This document shows, in pieces, positions 8,549 through 16,796 of a stretch of 64,000 bases of DNA (position 1 is its first letter; each line of letters starts with the position of its first letter). A program made the position numbers and the translations under genes. The notes under the pieces were generated by a model. The model worked only from the letters and a program-made list of their open reading frames with translations. It was not told where the DNA came from and did no database searches. Source of the DNA: JACPNE01 sp964444465. GTDB taxonomy: Archaea; Nanobdellota; Nanobdellia; SCGC-AAA011-G17; JACPNG01. Location: NCBI GenBank assembly GCA_964444465.1, contig CAYUGZ010000001.1, positions 1 to 64,000 of the forward strand. The letters run 5' to 3'.

Positions 8549-9652
8549 ATGGTTTTTAAAAATAAAATTAAGATATATAATACTGGATTAGCAGATTTTT
8601 ATTATTGGAACATTTATCATTTACAAAAAACAGATAATGTAGATGTAGACCAAATTTCTTATAGGGTATTAAGAAGTATTCTAATTAAATTAAATAATGG
8701 TTTTATTGTATTCAGATTAATAAGAAAATTATTAACAAATAAATCAAATATTTTGAGAGATGAATCTTCTTTTAAAGATATTATTAAAGGAGCTATTGCT
8801 CCAATAACTCTACTTTTTAATAAAAATATAATTTTTTCAGCCCTAGCTTACTCTAATAGAGTGTATTATACTTTTTTATTAACTCTTTTTAGAAAAAATA
8901 TGATCTATTTTACCTCATGGCCTTATTGGAATACTAATAAATATGAAGAAAAGCCATTTTTTAATAAATGGATATGGCATCAATTTTTAAAAAGAGTTAA
9001 GATTGTTACTGTATCAAAGACTTCTTGTGATGTTTTAAAATCTAAAGGATATAATCCAATACAAATTCCACATTCTGTTGATATTAACACATATAAAAAT
9101 AATAATGAAAAAAATAAAAAGGTTAAGATATTATATGTTGGCAGAATATTTGAAGGAAAAGGTATCAAAGAAATATTAGATATATCTTCTAAATTTTCAA
9201 AAGATAAAGTAGAATTTTTGTTTGTTGGAGATGGTCCTTTAATTAATTTGATAAAGAAGAATGAAGATAAACTTCCTGTAAAATATTTAGGATTTGTTAA
9301 AGATAAGAATAAACTTAGGAAAATATATGGAAGTAGTGATATATTTATACTAAACTCTTATGCAACTGAGAGATGGGAAGAATGGTTTGGCATTAGTTTA
9401 TTAGAAGCTATGGCTTCTAATTTACCAATTATAGCTACAGATTGTGTAGGTCCTAAAGAGATTATGAAAAATAATAAAGTTGGATTTTTAATATCACAAA
9501 AAAACAAAAAAGAACTTTACAACAAATTAAATATCTTAATTAAAAATAAAAGATTAAGAAAAGAATTTGGGAAAAATGGAAGAAAACTAGTTGAAGAAAA
9601 ATATAATATTAAAAAAAATTCTAAAAAATGGCTAAAAATATTAAACCTATAA
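8549..9652 (+). CDS. GT4-family glycosyltransferase
   Basis: A 367-residue GT-B enzyme of family GT4. The donor domain starts KILYVGRIFEGKG near residue 197, followed by FVGDGPL and YLGFVKDKNKL, and the E-x7-E motif is EWFGISLLEAMASNLP near residue 276. The following text IIATDCVGPKEI is also typical. Its end overlaps the start of the next methyltransferase gene by 25 bases, which suggests translational coupling. It acts in the cytoplasm on an activated sugar; specificity is unknown. Confidence 0.9.
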   Translation: MVFKNKIKIYNTGLADFYYWNIYHLQKTDNVDVDQISYRVLRSILIKLNNGFIVFRLIRKLLTNKSNILRDESSFKDIIKGAIAPITLLFNKNIIFSALAYSNRVYYTFLLTLFRKNMIYFTSWPYWNTNKYEEKPFFNKWIWHQFLKRVKIVTVSKTSCDVLKSKGYNPIQIPHSVDINTYKNNNEKNKKVKILYVGRIFEGKGIKEILDISSKFSKDKVEFLFVGDGPLINLIKKNEDKLPVKYLGFVKDKNKLRKIYGSSDIFILNSYATERWEEWFGISLLEAMASNLPIIATDCVGPKEIMKNNKVGFLISQKNKKELYNKLNILIKNKRLRKEFGKNGRKLVEEKYNIKKNSKKWLKILNL

Positions 9653-10359
9653 AATATAATTTAAGAGGAAGAAGTAAGTTTGCTTACAATTGGATAGACT
9701 ATAAAGTTAAGGATATTTTAGATGTAGGGTGTGCTTCTGGTTATTTTACTGTTCATTTTAAAGATAAAGCTAAAAATGTATATGGTGTAGATGTTAAAAA
9801 AGATTTAATTGATGAAGCTAAAAATAAATACAAAGAAATTAATTTTAAATTAATTAAATCTGAAAAACTCCCATTTAAAGATAATATGTTTGATGTTATC
9901 CTTCTTTTAGATGTTTTAGAACATGTTAATAATGATAAACTAATGATTAATGAAATTTATAGGGTATTAAAAAAAGATGGAATATTAATTTTAAGTGTGC
10001 CTCACAAAGGATTATTAACTTTTTTAGATGCAGATAATCTGAAAATAACCTTGCCTATATTGTATAAATTATTATATGTTATTGTGAAAAGGAAATTTCC
10101 AATGATAACAAATGAGATACACAAACATTATAGTTTTGAAGAACTTAATGGATTAATAAAAAATAAATTTAAAATTAATAAATTGCATATAGGTGGTTCA
10201 ATTATTTCTACATTAACTAGTTATGTTGAGATATTAATTGCTAGATTATTTAATAAGAATTATTTTAATAATATTTTTACAATAATCAAAAACTTAGATT
10301 ATAGTGTAAATTATAGAAAGATTGGTGATAATATAATTATAAGGGCTAAAAAGATTTAA
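9628..10359 (+). CDS. class I SAM-dependent methyltransferase
   Basis: A 243-residue methyltransferase. Motif I is ILDVGCASGYF near residue 31, followed by VYGVDVKKDLIDEAK (acidic residue that binds the SAM ribose), LPFKDNMFDVILLLDVLEHV, and INEIYRVLKKDGILILSVPH. This is the Methyltransf_11/25 pattern. The C-terminal ~90 residues are hydrophobic in part and may bind a lipid-linked acceptor. The gene overlaps the preceding GT4 gene by 25 bases, so the two are cotranscribed. It probably methylates a sugar in a lipid-linked glycan; this is inferred from context. Confidence 0.85.
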   Translation: MAKNIKPIKYNLRGRSKFAYNWIDYKVKDILDVGCASGYFTVHFKDKAKNVYGVDVKKDLIDEAKNKYKEINFKLIKSEKLPFKDNMFDVILLLDVLEHVNNDKLMINEIYRVLKKDGILILSVPHKGLLTFLDADNLKITLPILYKLLYVIVKRKFPMITNEIHKHYSFEELNGLIKNKFKINKLHIGGSIISTLTSYVEILIARLFNKNYFNNIFTIIKNLDYSVNYRKIGDNIIIRAKKI

Positions 10360-10369
10360 TTTTAATTTA

Positions 10370-11890
10370 TTAAAGAAATCTTTCTATAAATTGAATTTTT
10401 AATCCTGTTTTTCTCATTATTTTTGATAAAATATTTTTATCTTCTTTTTCAAAACTTCTAGTTAATATTAATAATACAAAATATAATATAACAAATAATA
10501 TTGAAATTATTAATAGATTTATTATATTGTCTACATTAATAAAATTTTGAGAGATATATTTAATTAATAAAGAGGTTATTAAAATAGAGATTATAATTTT
10601 TAGATAATTAAATTTTAATGGATTTATTTTTATGATCCACAACCCTTCTATAAAATACAAGATACTAGTTAATAAAAAGGAAATGCTTGTGGCTACTGCT
10701 GCCCCCATTATACCATATTTTGGTATTAATATTATATTAAGTATAATATTTAATATAGCTCCAGATGAAATATTTAATAATTCTAGTTTTGTTCTGTTCG
10801 CTACAGTTGGAATATAATTAGTTAATATAAAAGAATAATTCAAAAATAGACCCATACTTAATATTACTAAAGCTGGTGCAGCTATACTATATTCTGTTCC
10901 AAATAATATAGTTATTATCTCTTTTGGGAATAATACAAATATAGAAAATAGAATTATGTTAAGCATGAAGACCCATTTAGTTGTTGATTTATACACAGTT
11001 TTAAATTCATTCATATCTTTTTTGGAAAATAAATATGTTAATGTGGGCACGACTAAAAATGCTAAACCTTGGGGTACTGTATAAAGTATTTGTGCTGTAG
11101 GTAATGCTGTGTTGTACAATCCAACTTCTTTAACTGTTTTAAAAAATCCTATCATCATTGTATCGCTCCAACCCATTATTAACATTGCAAAACTACTAAA
11201 AACTAGAGGCCATGAAAAAGAAAATATTTCTTTACCTACATAGATTGATCTTATCTTAGATTTTATAATTGGAAATACTTTTCTTTCAAGAAAGTACAAT
11301 GAAAAGATTAAGGAGACTAAAAAAGAGATTACATAAACTATTGCTATTCCAATTATATTAATACTAAAATATAATAAAATTAAAGTTAATGAAACTTTTA
11401 CTAAATTTAAGATAATATTTTTTGATATAATTATATATCTTATTTTTTGAAATCCTAATATTGCATGTAGAGAGACCTCATTCACCACATTTATTGGAAT
11501 TACAATAGCTAAGATTTTTAGAATAAGACTCAAATCTATATTATCAAAATAATTTAAGGCAATAAAATCAGATAATAAGAATAATAATATGCTTAAAATA
11601 AAACTTATCATAAAACTTGTTTTTAATGAGTAAGTTATTGCTCCCTTTACACTCCTTAGATCTTCTTTGCCTCTATAATATGAAACATATCTCAAAACTC
11701 CTCTTTGCAATCCAAATAAAGATATCCCTATTATTATTCCAATAATTCCTAAACCTAATGAAAACAAACCATATTCACTTACACCAACCCTAGCAATAAT
11801 TAAACGATATATATAACTAAGTAGTTTAGATATAACCATACCAATAAATACAATACTAGCTCCACTAGCTATCTTATCTAAATTTGACAT
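10370..11890 (-). CDS. Wzx-type polysaccharide flippase (MOP superfamily)
   Basis: A 506-residue integral membrane protein with about 12 to 14 hydrophobic helices, beginning with the typical MOP/Wzx N-terminus LDKIASGASIVFIGMVISKL, then YRLIIARVGVSEYGLFSLG. Length and helix pattern match polysaccharide flippases of the RfbX/Wzx group, which move lipid-linked oligosaccharides across the membrane. It stands between glycosyltransferase and methyltransferase genes, consistent with export of the glycan built by this island. It converges with the methyltransferase gene, leaving 10 bases between the stop codons. Confidence 0.88.
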   Translation of the reverse strand: MSNLDKIASGASIVFIGMVISKLLSYIYRLIIARVGVSEYGLFSLGLGIIGIIIGISLFGLQRGVLRYVSYYRGKEDLRSVKGAITYSLKTSFMISFILSILLFLLSDFIALNYFDNIDLSLILKILAIVIPINVVNEVSLHAILGFQKIRYIIISKNIILNLVKVSLTLILLYFSINIIGIAIVYVISFLVSLIFSLYFLERKVFPIIKSKIRSIYVGKEIFSFSWPLVFSSFAMLIMGWSDTMMIGFFKTVKEVGLYNTALPTAQILYTVPQGLAFLVVPTLTYLFSKKDMNEFKTVYKSTTKWVFMLNIILFSIFVLFPKEIITILFGTEYSIAAPALVILSMGLFLNYSFILTNYIPTVANRTKLELLNISSGAILNIILNIILIPKYGIMGAAVATSISFLLTSILYFIEGLWIIKINPLKFNYLKIIISILITSLLIKYISQNFINVDNIINLLIISILFVILYFVLLILTRSFEKEDKNILSKIMRKTGLKIQFIERFL

Positions 11891-11934
11891 AAACTAGAAA
11901 TTTTATATTGTTATTTAAATGCTTTGTTGATAGT

Positions 11935-12999
11935 TTATCCAATAGGATTAGCTACCTCACAAAGATTATTATTACATCTAATTAAAGATTTATCATATCC
12001 TTTTACACCAACACTTGGAGTTATAGGGCAATCTTCTCTAGTAATGCATTGAACATCACTAAGTGCAACTTCAAATTTACTTTCTACACATCTAAATTTA
12101 TTGGATATTAATGGATCACTCCAACATAGATCTCTATCTATCTGTCCATCAATACAATCTTTAACATTATTACATAATAAAGCAGTCATTGCAAGTTTTC
12201 CATCTTTTTCAAACATACATTGTTTTACATTATTAAAATTCTTAAATTCTTTCTCTTCAGTAAATTGTAACATCTTACAAAAAGTATTTTCACAAATTAC
12301 TGTCTCTTCAATATCAATGAAAGCATTATTTTCTTCTAGATATGAAAAACTTTCAAAACAATCATTATTGGTAGAACATCTTACAACATTAGGAACTTTT
12401 GTATAATTAGATCCTACACAATTATAATCTAATCCTTCTACATATAAGTTATTTGATTTAGCTATCTTAACACATTCATTATCTTGATTACATTTGTTTC
12501 CTAATGGCACAAAATCATTTTTTTTGATTATTAAACATTCATTTACTCTTGGTTTTGTATGTGAGGGTTTATGTGCATCGTATATTGATAATTGACTTAG
12601 ATCTATTTTAGGTATATTTTTCTTATTACTTTTTTCACATTTTCCTTCTAGAATAGCATTTCTTATATTTTCTTTGTTAACTTTATCAACATCACATTTC
12701 ATAGTATAACTCATTCTATCTTGCAAATGATTTATATCATGAGAATCTGTTGAATATATACAAGGAATGTTTAATTCTTCAGCTAACTTTTTTGTATAAT
12801 CTTCATTTTGATCTCCTTTCAAAGCGAAATTTCCACATTCTATAGCATCTATTGAATCTTTTAATTCTCTAATATTCTCTTCTGAAAGACTAAATCTTTT
12901 TTCAGTCCTCCATTCAGGATGAGGAATAATTGCTAGTCCGCCTTGTTTATGAATCTCTTTTATAACTTCTTTAGCTGTTATTCCTTTTTCTGTATCCAC
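11935..12999 (-). CDS. C-terminal portion of a PHP-domain lipoprotein with cysteine-rich repeats
   Basis: This ORF holds the second half of a PHP (polymerase and histidinol phosphatase) metallo-phosphoesterase domain: LAIIPHPEWR and later IYSTDSHDINHL, which supply metal-binding histidines and an aspartate. The first half (HxH and ITDHN) is in the ORF at 13022-13399. Reading through a single extra base near 13026 joins the two frames as NPKLT-LETLGVSLIVDTEKG, so they are probably one gene. The listed start is an arbitrary internal codon. After residue ~170 come four cysteine-rich units of about 45 residues (for example VRCSTNNDCF ... ICENTFCKM and VQCITREDCP ... IRCNNNLCEV). The mature protein would be extracellular and lipid-anchored. 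The phosphoester substrate is unknown. Confidence 0.75.
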   Translation of the reverse strand: MDTEKGITAKEVIKEIHKQGGLAIIPHPEWRTEKRFSLSEENIRELKDSIDAIECGNFALKGDQNEDYTKKLAEELNIPCIYSTDSHDINHLQDRMSYTMKCDVDKVNKENIRNAILEGKCEKSNKKNIPKIDLSQLSIYDAHKPSHTKPRVNECLIIKKNDFVPLGNKCNQDNECVKIAKSNNLYVEGLDYNCVGSNYTKVPNVVRCSTNNDCFESFSYLEENNAFIDIEETVICENTFCKMLQFTEEKEFKNFNNVKQCMFEKDGKLAMTALLCNNVKDCIDGQIDRDLCWSDPLISNKFRCVESKFEVALSDVQCITREDCPITPSVGVKGYDKSLIRCNNNLCEVANPIG

Positions 13000-13021
13000 T
13001 ATTAGACTTACACCTAAAGTT

Positions 13022-13399
13022 TCAAGAAGTCAATTTAGGATTTATTTGTTCATTAATATCAAAAGCTACTATATGTCCATTTAAACTAGAAACCTCTTCT
13101 CCTAACATACATAGAAATCTATCTTCACTTAAACATATTTTTCTAATATTATCATCTATTTTATTATGATCTGTTATAACCACAAAATCAAAATTTAATC
13201 TTTCTAATTCATCAAAGTATAATTTATGTTTTTCTATATTTAATTTGTTTACTATATCATATTCATAAATGCTTCTTGGAGGCTCACATATATCTATATG
13301 TGTATGGATGTTTCCTATAACTTCATTATCTAAATTAGATTGACAACTAATTATTAAGACAGAAGTTATTATGAGATATATACATATTTTATGATTCAT
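13022..13399 (-). CDS. N-terminal portion of a PHP-domain lipoprotein
   Basis: The ORF begins with a lipoprotein signal peptide (hydrophobic stretch ending LIISC, lipobox Cys at residue 19). It then carries the start of a PHP domain: IHTHID (His32 and His34, metal ligands), VVITDHN, and GHIVAFD. The domain stops early at a TGA at 13022-13024, while the next 12 codons in the +1 frame restore the family sequence into the ORF at 11935-12999. A one-base insertion, or a sequencing error, near 13026 explains the break. A TATA-like element TTTATACAA (minus strand, 13422-13430) lies about 31 bases before the ATG, so this is the real start of the gene. Confidence 0.75.
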   Translation of the reverse strand: MNHKICIYLIITSVLIISCQSNLDNEVIGNIHTHIDICEPPRSIYEYDIVNKLNIEKHKLYFDELERLNFDFVVITDHNKIDDNIRKICLSEDRFLCMLGEEVSSLNGHIVAFDINEQINPKLTS

Positions 13400-13435
13400 C
13401 GATGTTTAATCTACAAGTTTATTGTATAAATGTTG

Positions 13436-14860
13436 TTAACTTTTTAATTTATTTCTAAAATTTTTTAATAGATTATAAATTATTCCATACTCTTGTAATT
13501 TAAATAAAAATCTTTTTTTCCAATTTTTACTTAATTCATAATCTTCCCATCCTTTTACAATAATATTATATGCTTCAATTTTATCTTTAGAATTAAGGCT
13601 AGGAGTTTCATATATTGATCTAACTTCATCTGCTATATGTGTATATTTAACTAATTCTTCTTCTGGATCATCAACAGTCCAATATTTATTCTCATCAATT
13701 AAAGAAGCCATTTCAGTTCCAGGATAAGGAATTAACATATTAAATCTGGCTGTTTTGAACTCATGTTTTTTAGCAAAATCTAACATTTTTAGTATAGATT
13801 CTTTTGTTTCTCCATTTGATCCGATAATAAAAAATCCTTTTATTTTAATATTATATTTTTTTAAAAGACTAATTCCTCTTTCTATAGCTTCTATATTCTC
13901 TCCCTTCTTCATTTTTTTAAGAACTTCATTATCTACACTTTCAATTCCTATTGCCAATTCATTACATCCTGCTTTTTTCATTAGCATTGCTAGTTCATCA
14001 TCTAAACGATCAGCTCTAATACCATTTGGAGTACTCCATTTTATATTCAATTTATTTTTTATAATCAATCTACATATTTGTTTTGCTCTTTCTAAATTCA
14101 TAGAAAAATTATCATCTAATATATCTATAGTTCCAACATTATACTTCTCTTTTAGAATCTTCATTTCATCAACAACATTCCCTGGGCTTCTTACTCTAAA
14201 CAATTTTCCAGTAAATACTGGGACAGAACAAAATATACAAGAATAAGGGCAACCTCTTGAGGTGGACATTGGAAATATTGTTTTTCTTTTTAAGATTCCT
14301 TTTAGAGTTGTATCTCCATGATACTTTTTTAAATCGAATTTGTCATATTCAGGAAATGGTAGCTCATCTAGATTATCATTATATCCTCTTGATTCATTTA
14401 CAACAATTTTGTTATCATCTCTAAATATCAAACCTTTTATGTTATCCAATCTTTTATTTTCTTTTAATGAAATACATAACTCACTAAATGTTAATTCTCC
14501 TTCACCAACTAAAACAAAATCAAAATTTTCATCTTTTTTTAATATATTTTCTTTTACTAGTGTTGGGTGAGCCCCTCCAACAATAACTTTAGTTTTTGGG
14601 CTATATTCTTTTATTATAGAAGCTAGTATTTTAGCTGAAGGATGATCAAATACTGTAGAGGCCATTCCAGCTATTATATAATCATTCTTTAGTTTTGAGA
14701 TAAGTAACTCTTTCCAGTTATCATACAATCTTAAGTCTAGAATATCATGATCTATATTTTTTTCTCTTAGTATAGATGATAAATATGCTAATCCTAAAGG
14801 TGGATAATTAGGCAGACCATAGGTAGTTTCAGTTTGTGGAAATAGTAATAGCGCTTTCAT
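13436..14860 (-). CDS. B12-binding-domain radical SAM protein
   Basis: A 474-residue protein. The N-terminal B12-binding module contains YPPLGLAYLSSILREKNID, VIVGGAHPTLVKENI and VGEGELTFSEL. The radical SAM barrel has SRGCPYSCIFCSVPVF (CxxxCxxC) near residue 205, IDILDDNFSMN, and IGIESVDNEVLKKMKKGE. This is the BchE/HpnJ-like arrangement, in which cobalamin-radical SAM enzymes methylate or rearrange carbon centres. It starts 37 bases from the PHP lipoprotein gene on the same strand and is divergent from a GT4 gene. Substrate unknown; a glycan or lipid target is inferred from the neighbourhood. Confidence 0.87.
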   Translation of the reverse strand: MKALLLFPQTETTYGLPNYPPLGLAYLSSILREKNIDHDILDLRLYDNWKELLISKLKNDYIIAGMASTVFDHPSAKILASIIKEYSPKTKVIVGGAHPTLVKENILKKDENFDFVLVGEGELTFSELCISLKENKRLDNIKGLIFRDDNKIVVNESRGYNDNLDELPFPEYDKFDLKKYHGDTTLKGILKRKTIFPMSTSRGCPYSCIFCSVPVFTGKLFRVRSPGNVVDEMKILKEKYNVGTIDILDDNFSMNLERAKQICRLIIKNKLNIKWSTPNGIRADRLDDELAMLMKKAGCNELAIGIESVDNEVLKKMKKGENIEAIERGISLLKKYNIKIKGFFIIGSNGETKESILKMLDFAKKHEFKTARFNMLIPYPGTEMASLIDENKYWTVDDPEEELVKYTHIADEVRSIYETPSLNSKDKIEAYNIIVKGWEDYELSKNWKKRFLFKLQEYGIIYNLLKNFRNKLKS

Positions 14861-14933
14861 ATTTCTATTGAATATTCCTTATTTTTAAGACTTTTGCAGA
14901 TACTTTTAAATACTAATTTATGGAGGAGAATCT

Positions 14934-16154
14934 ATGAAAATAAAAGCATTAGTCTTAACAACATCATTAACAAGATATGTTGGAGATTACTTAGCTAATT
15001 TTATTTATGAATCTATTAAAAATTTAAAAGTTAAAGAGCATGTTGATTTAGACATTGTTGCACCAGATACTATCGATTCAATAAAAAATGAAAGAAGAGA
15101 TAATATTAACATTTATAGATTTACTTATGTTTTTCCTAGAAGACTACAAAAACTTGCATATGGAAGTGGGATAGCTATAAATTTAAGAAATAATCCTTTA
15201 TTATATCTACAAGTGCCTAGTTTTGGATTGAGTTTTTTGTATAAATCTCTTAAAGTATATAAGAATCATAATATTATTTATTCTCAACTAGTTTTTGCAG
15301 GAATGATCGGGGTTATTTTAAGAAAAATTTTAAACAAAAAAATTCCAATTATAACAACATTTTGGGGTAAAGATGTAGATAACTTAGCTAAACATAAAAG
15401 AATCTATAATTTATTAATTAAAGAAGGAGATCTATTCATTACTTTAAGTCCAGATATGTCTAATGATTTGTTGAAAATTGGTTGTGATAGATCGAAAATA
15501 AGAGATATTAATATTGGTATAAATCTAAAAAATTTTAAATATAAAAAACCAAAAAAATCTAAAAAAATCACATTCTTATTTGTTGGAAGGTTAATTGAAA
15601 AAAAAGGAGTAAAATATATGATTAATGCATTCAATAAAATTTTAAAAAATAATAATTTTGAATTAAGAATTTTAGGTGATGGCTCATTAGAGAATGAATT
15701 AAAAAATCAAGTAAAAAGATTAAAACTAGAAAAAAATATAACTTTCATTAATAACAAAGGAGTTAAGGATACTAGAAAATTATCATTAAATGAGTTTGGT
15801 AAGGCAGATATATTTTTACTTCCAAGTGTACTAGCTTCAGATGGAGATAAAGAAGGAACACCTTTTGTTTTAATGGAAGCACAAGCGATGGGAATTCCTT
15901 GTATTTCTAGTTTTCATGCTGGAATACCTTATCTTGTATTGAATAATAAAACAGGATTTTTAGTTAAAGAAAGAGATGTTAATGATTTATCTAATAAAAT
16001 GTTGAGATTAGCTAAGAACTATAATCTAAGATTAAAGTTTAGTAAAGCTGGAAGAAAACATATTGAGGAAAATTATAATCAAGATAAACAAATAAGCAAA
16101 ATAAGAAAAGAAATGGAAAGATTATTGAAGATTCAAAATGAGAAAGCTCATTAG
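14934..16154 (+). CDS. GT4-family glycosyltransferase
   Basis: A 406-residue GT-B enzyme of family GT4, similar to the one at 3822-4979. The donor domain has FLFVGRLIEKKG near residue 222, RILGDGSLENEL, and the E-x7-E motif EGTPFVLMEAQAMG near residue 310, followed by HAGIPYLV. The N-terminal acceptor domain includes TTFWGKDVDNL. A clear Shine-Dalgarno GGAGGAG stands eight bases before the ATG. It is divergent from the radical SAM gene and is followed by the pilin-like gene. Likely sugar transferase for the surface glycan; donor unknown. Confidence 0.9.
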   Translation: MKIKALVLTTSLTRYVGDYLANFIYESIKNLKVKEHVDLDIVAPDTIDSIKNERRDNINIYRFTYVFPRRLQKLAYGSGIAINLRNNPLLYLQVPSFGLSFLYKSLKVYKNHNIIYSQLVFAGMIGVILRKILNKKIPIITTFWGKDVDNLAKHKRIYNLLIKEGDLFITLSPDMSNDLLKIGCDRSKIRDINIGINLKNFKYKKPKKSKKITFLFVGRLIEKKGVKYMINAFNKILKNNNFELRILGDGSLENELKNQVKRLKLEKNITFINNKGVKDTRKLSLNEFGKADIFLLPSVLASDGDKEGTPFVLMEAQAMGIPCISSFHAGIPYLVLNNKTGFLVKERDVNDLSNKMLRLAKNYNLRLKFSKAGRKHIEENYNQDKQISKIRKEMERLLKIQNEKAH

Positions 16155-16166
16155 ATAGACAAAAAC

Positions 16167-16175
16167 CTATAAAAA
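16167..16175 (+). promoter_or_regulatory. TATA box before the pilin-like gene
   Basis: CTATAAAAA starts exactly 30 bases before the ATG at 16197, the same spacing seen at other leaderless genes here. It points to 16197, not the internal ATG at 16230, as the original start of the pilin-like gene. Confidence 0.5.
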
Positions 16176-16229
16176 TCTTTAATTCTTATGATATTAATGA
16201 AGAGAGGATAAGCAGCTATAGAATTCTTA

Positions 16230-16775
16230 ATGACTTATGGCTGGGCTATAATTGTTTTATTAGTGGTAATAGCTTCATTATGGTTTTTTATTGGAAATCC
16301 TCAATTATTAATTTCAGATAATTGTAAATTAGCACCTCCATTAAATTGTGAAGGTGTTACAGTTTCAACCTCAACAGATACAATTACATTAAGATTGAAA
16401 AATGGATTAAATGAAGATGTTACAATAACAAATATTAATCTAGTTGAAGAAAATTGTGATGTAGTTGTAAGTGTTTCTATCTTAGCAGATTCTTTTGCAA
16501 ATGTTCCTTTTACTTGTGCAACTACTGGTTCAAAAATAAAATCAAGTATTATCATAAAATATAGTACTCCTGGATTAACAGGAAGAATTGTAACTGGAAA
16601 TTTAGTTGCATCAACTGGATTAGGTGGAAGTGGAAGTGGAGATGGCAATGGTGGAGGAGCAGATGAAAATATCTGTCAAAATGCAGAAGATGGTGGATTG
16701 TGTGGAGGATTAGATATATTATTTTGGGAAGGCTACCAAGCCAATTGTTGTAGTTCTTTTAGTTTATGTTATTAA
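16230..16775 (+). CDS. pilin-like secreted protein with class III signal peptide, interrupted by an in-frame stop
   Basis: The open frame starts at 16230 with MTYGWAIIVLLVVIASLWFF, a membrane-spanning N-terminal helix. Upstream in the same frame, from ATG 16197, the codons give M-K-R-G-stop-A-A-I-E-F-L-M-T-Y-G-W. Archaeal class III signal peptides normally read KxGQAAIEFLMTYGWA, so the TAA at 16209-16211 replaces the expected CAA (Gln, the +1 residue after cleavage). The rest is a beta-rich extracellular domain of about 120 residues, a Gly/Ser linker, and a C-terminal tail with six cysteines. The internal ATG lacks a Shine-Dalgarno sequence. It would be a pilus or surface subunit; as assembled it may be inactive, or the stop may be a C-to-T error. 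Confidence 0.7.
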   Translation: MTYGWAIIVLLVVIASLWFFIGNPQLLISDNCKLAPPLNCEGVTVSTSTDTITLRLKNGLNEDVTITNINLVEENCDVVVSVSILADSFANVPFTCATTGSKIKSSIIIKYSTPGLTGRIVTGNLVASTGLGGSGSGDGNGGGADENICQNAEDGGLCGGLDILFWEGYQANCCSSFSLCY

Positions 16776-16796
16776 TATGATTTTATTAAAATAAAT

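Noticed and set aside
13755..14246. Plus-strand ORF of 163 codons inside the radical SAM gene
   Set aside because: Shadow of a gene with a complete CxxxCxxC motif on the other strand; composition is unlike real proteins here.
16209..16211. Recoded TAA (non-standard amino acid or reassigned stop) in the pilin-like gene
   Set aside because: TAA is used as an ordinary stop throughout the window, and known archaeal recoding uses TAG or TGA; a C-to-T change is simpler.
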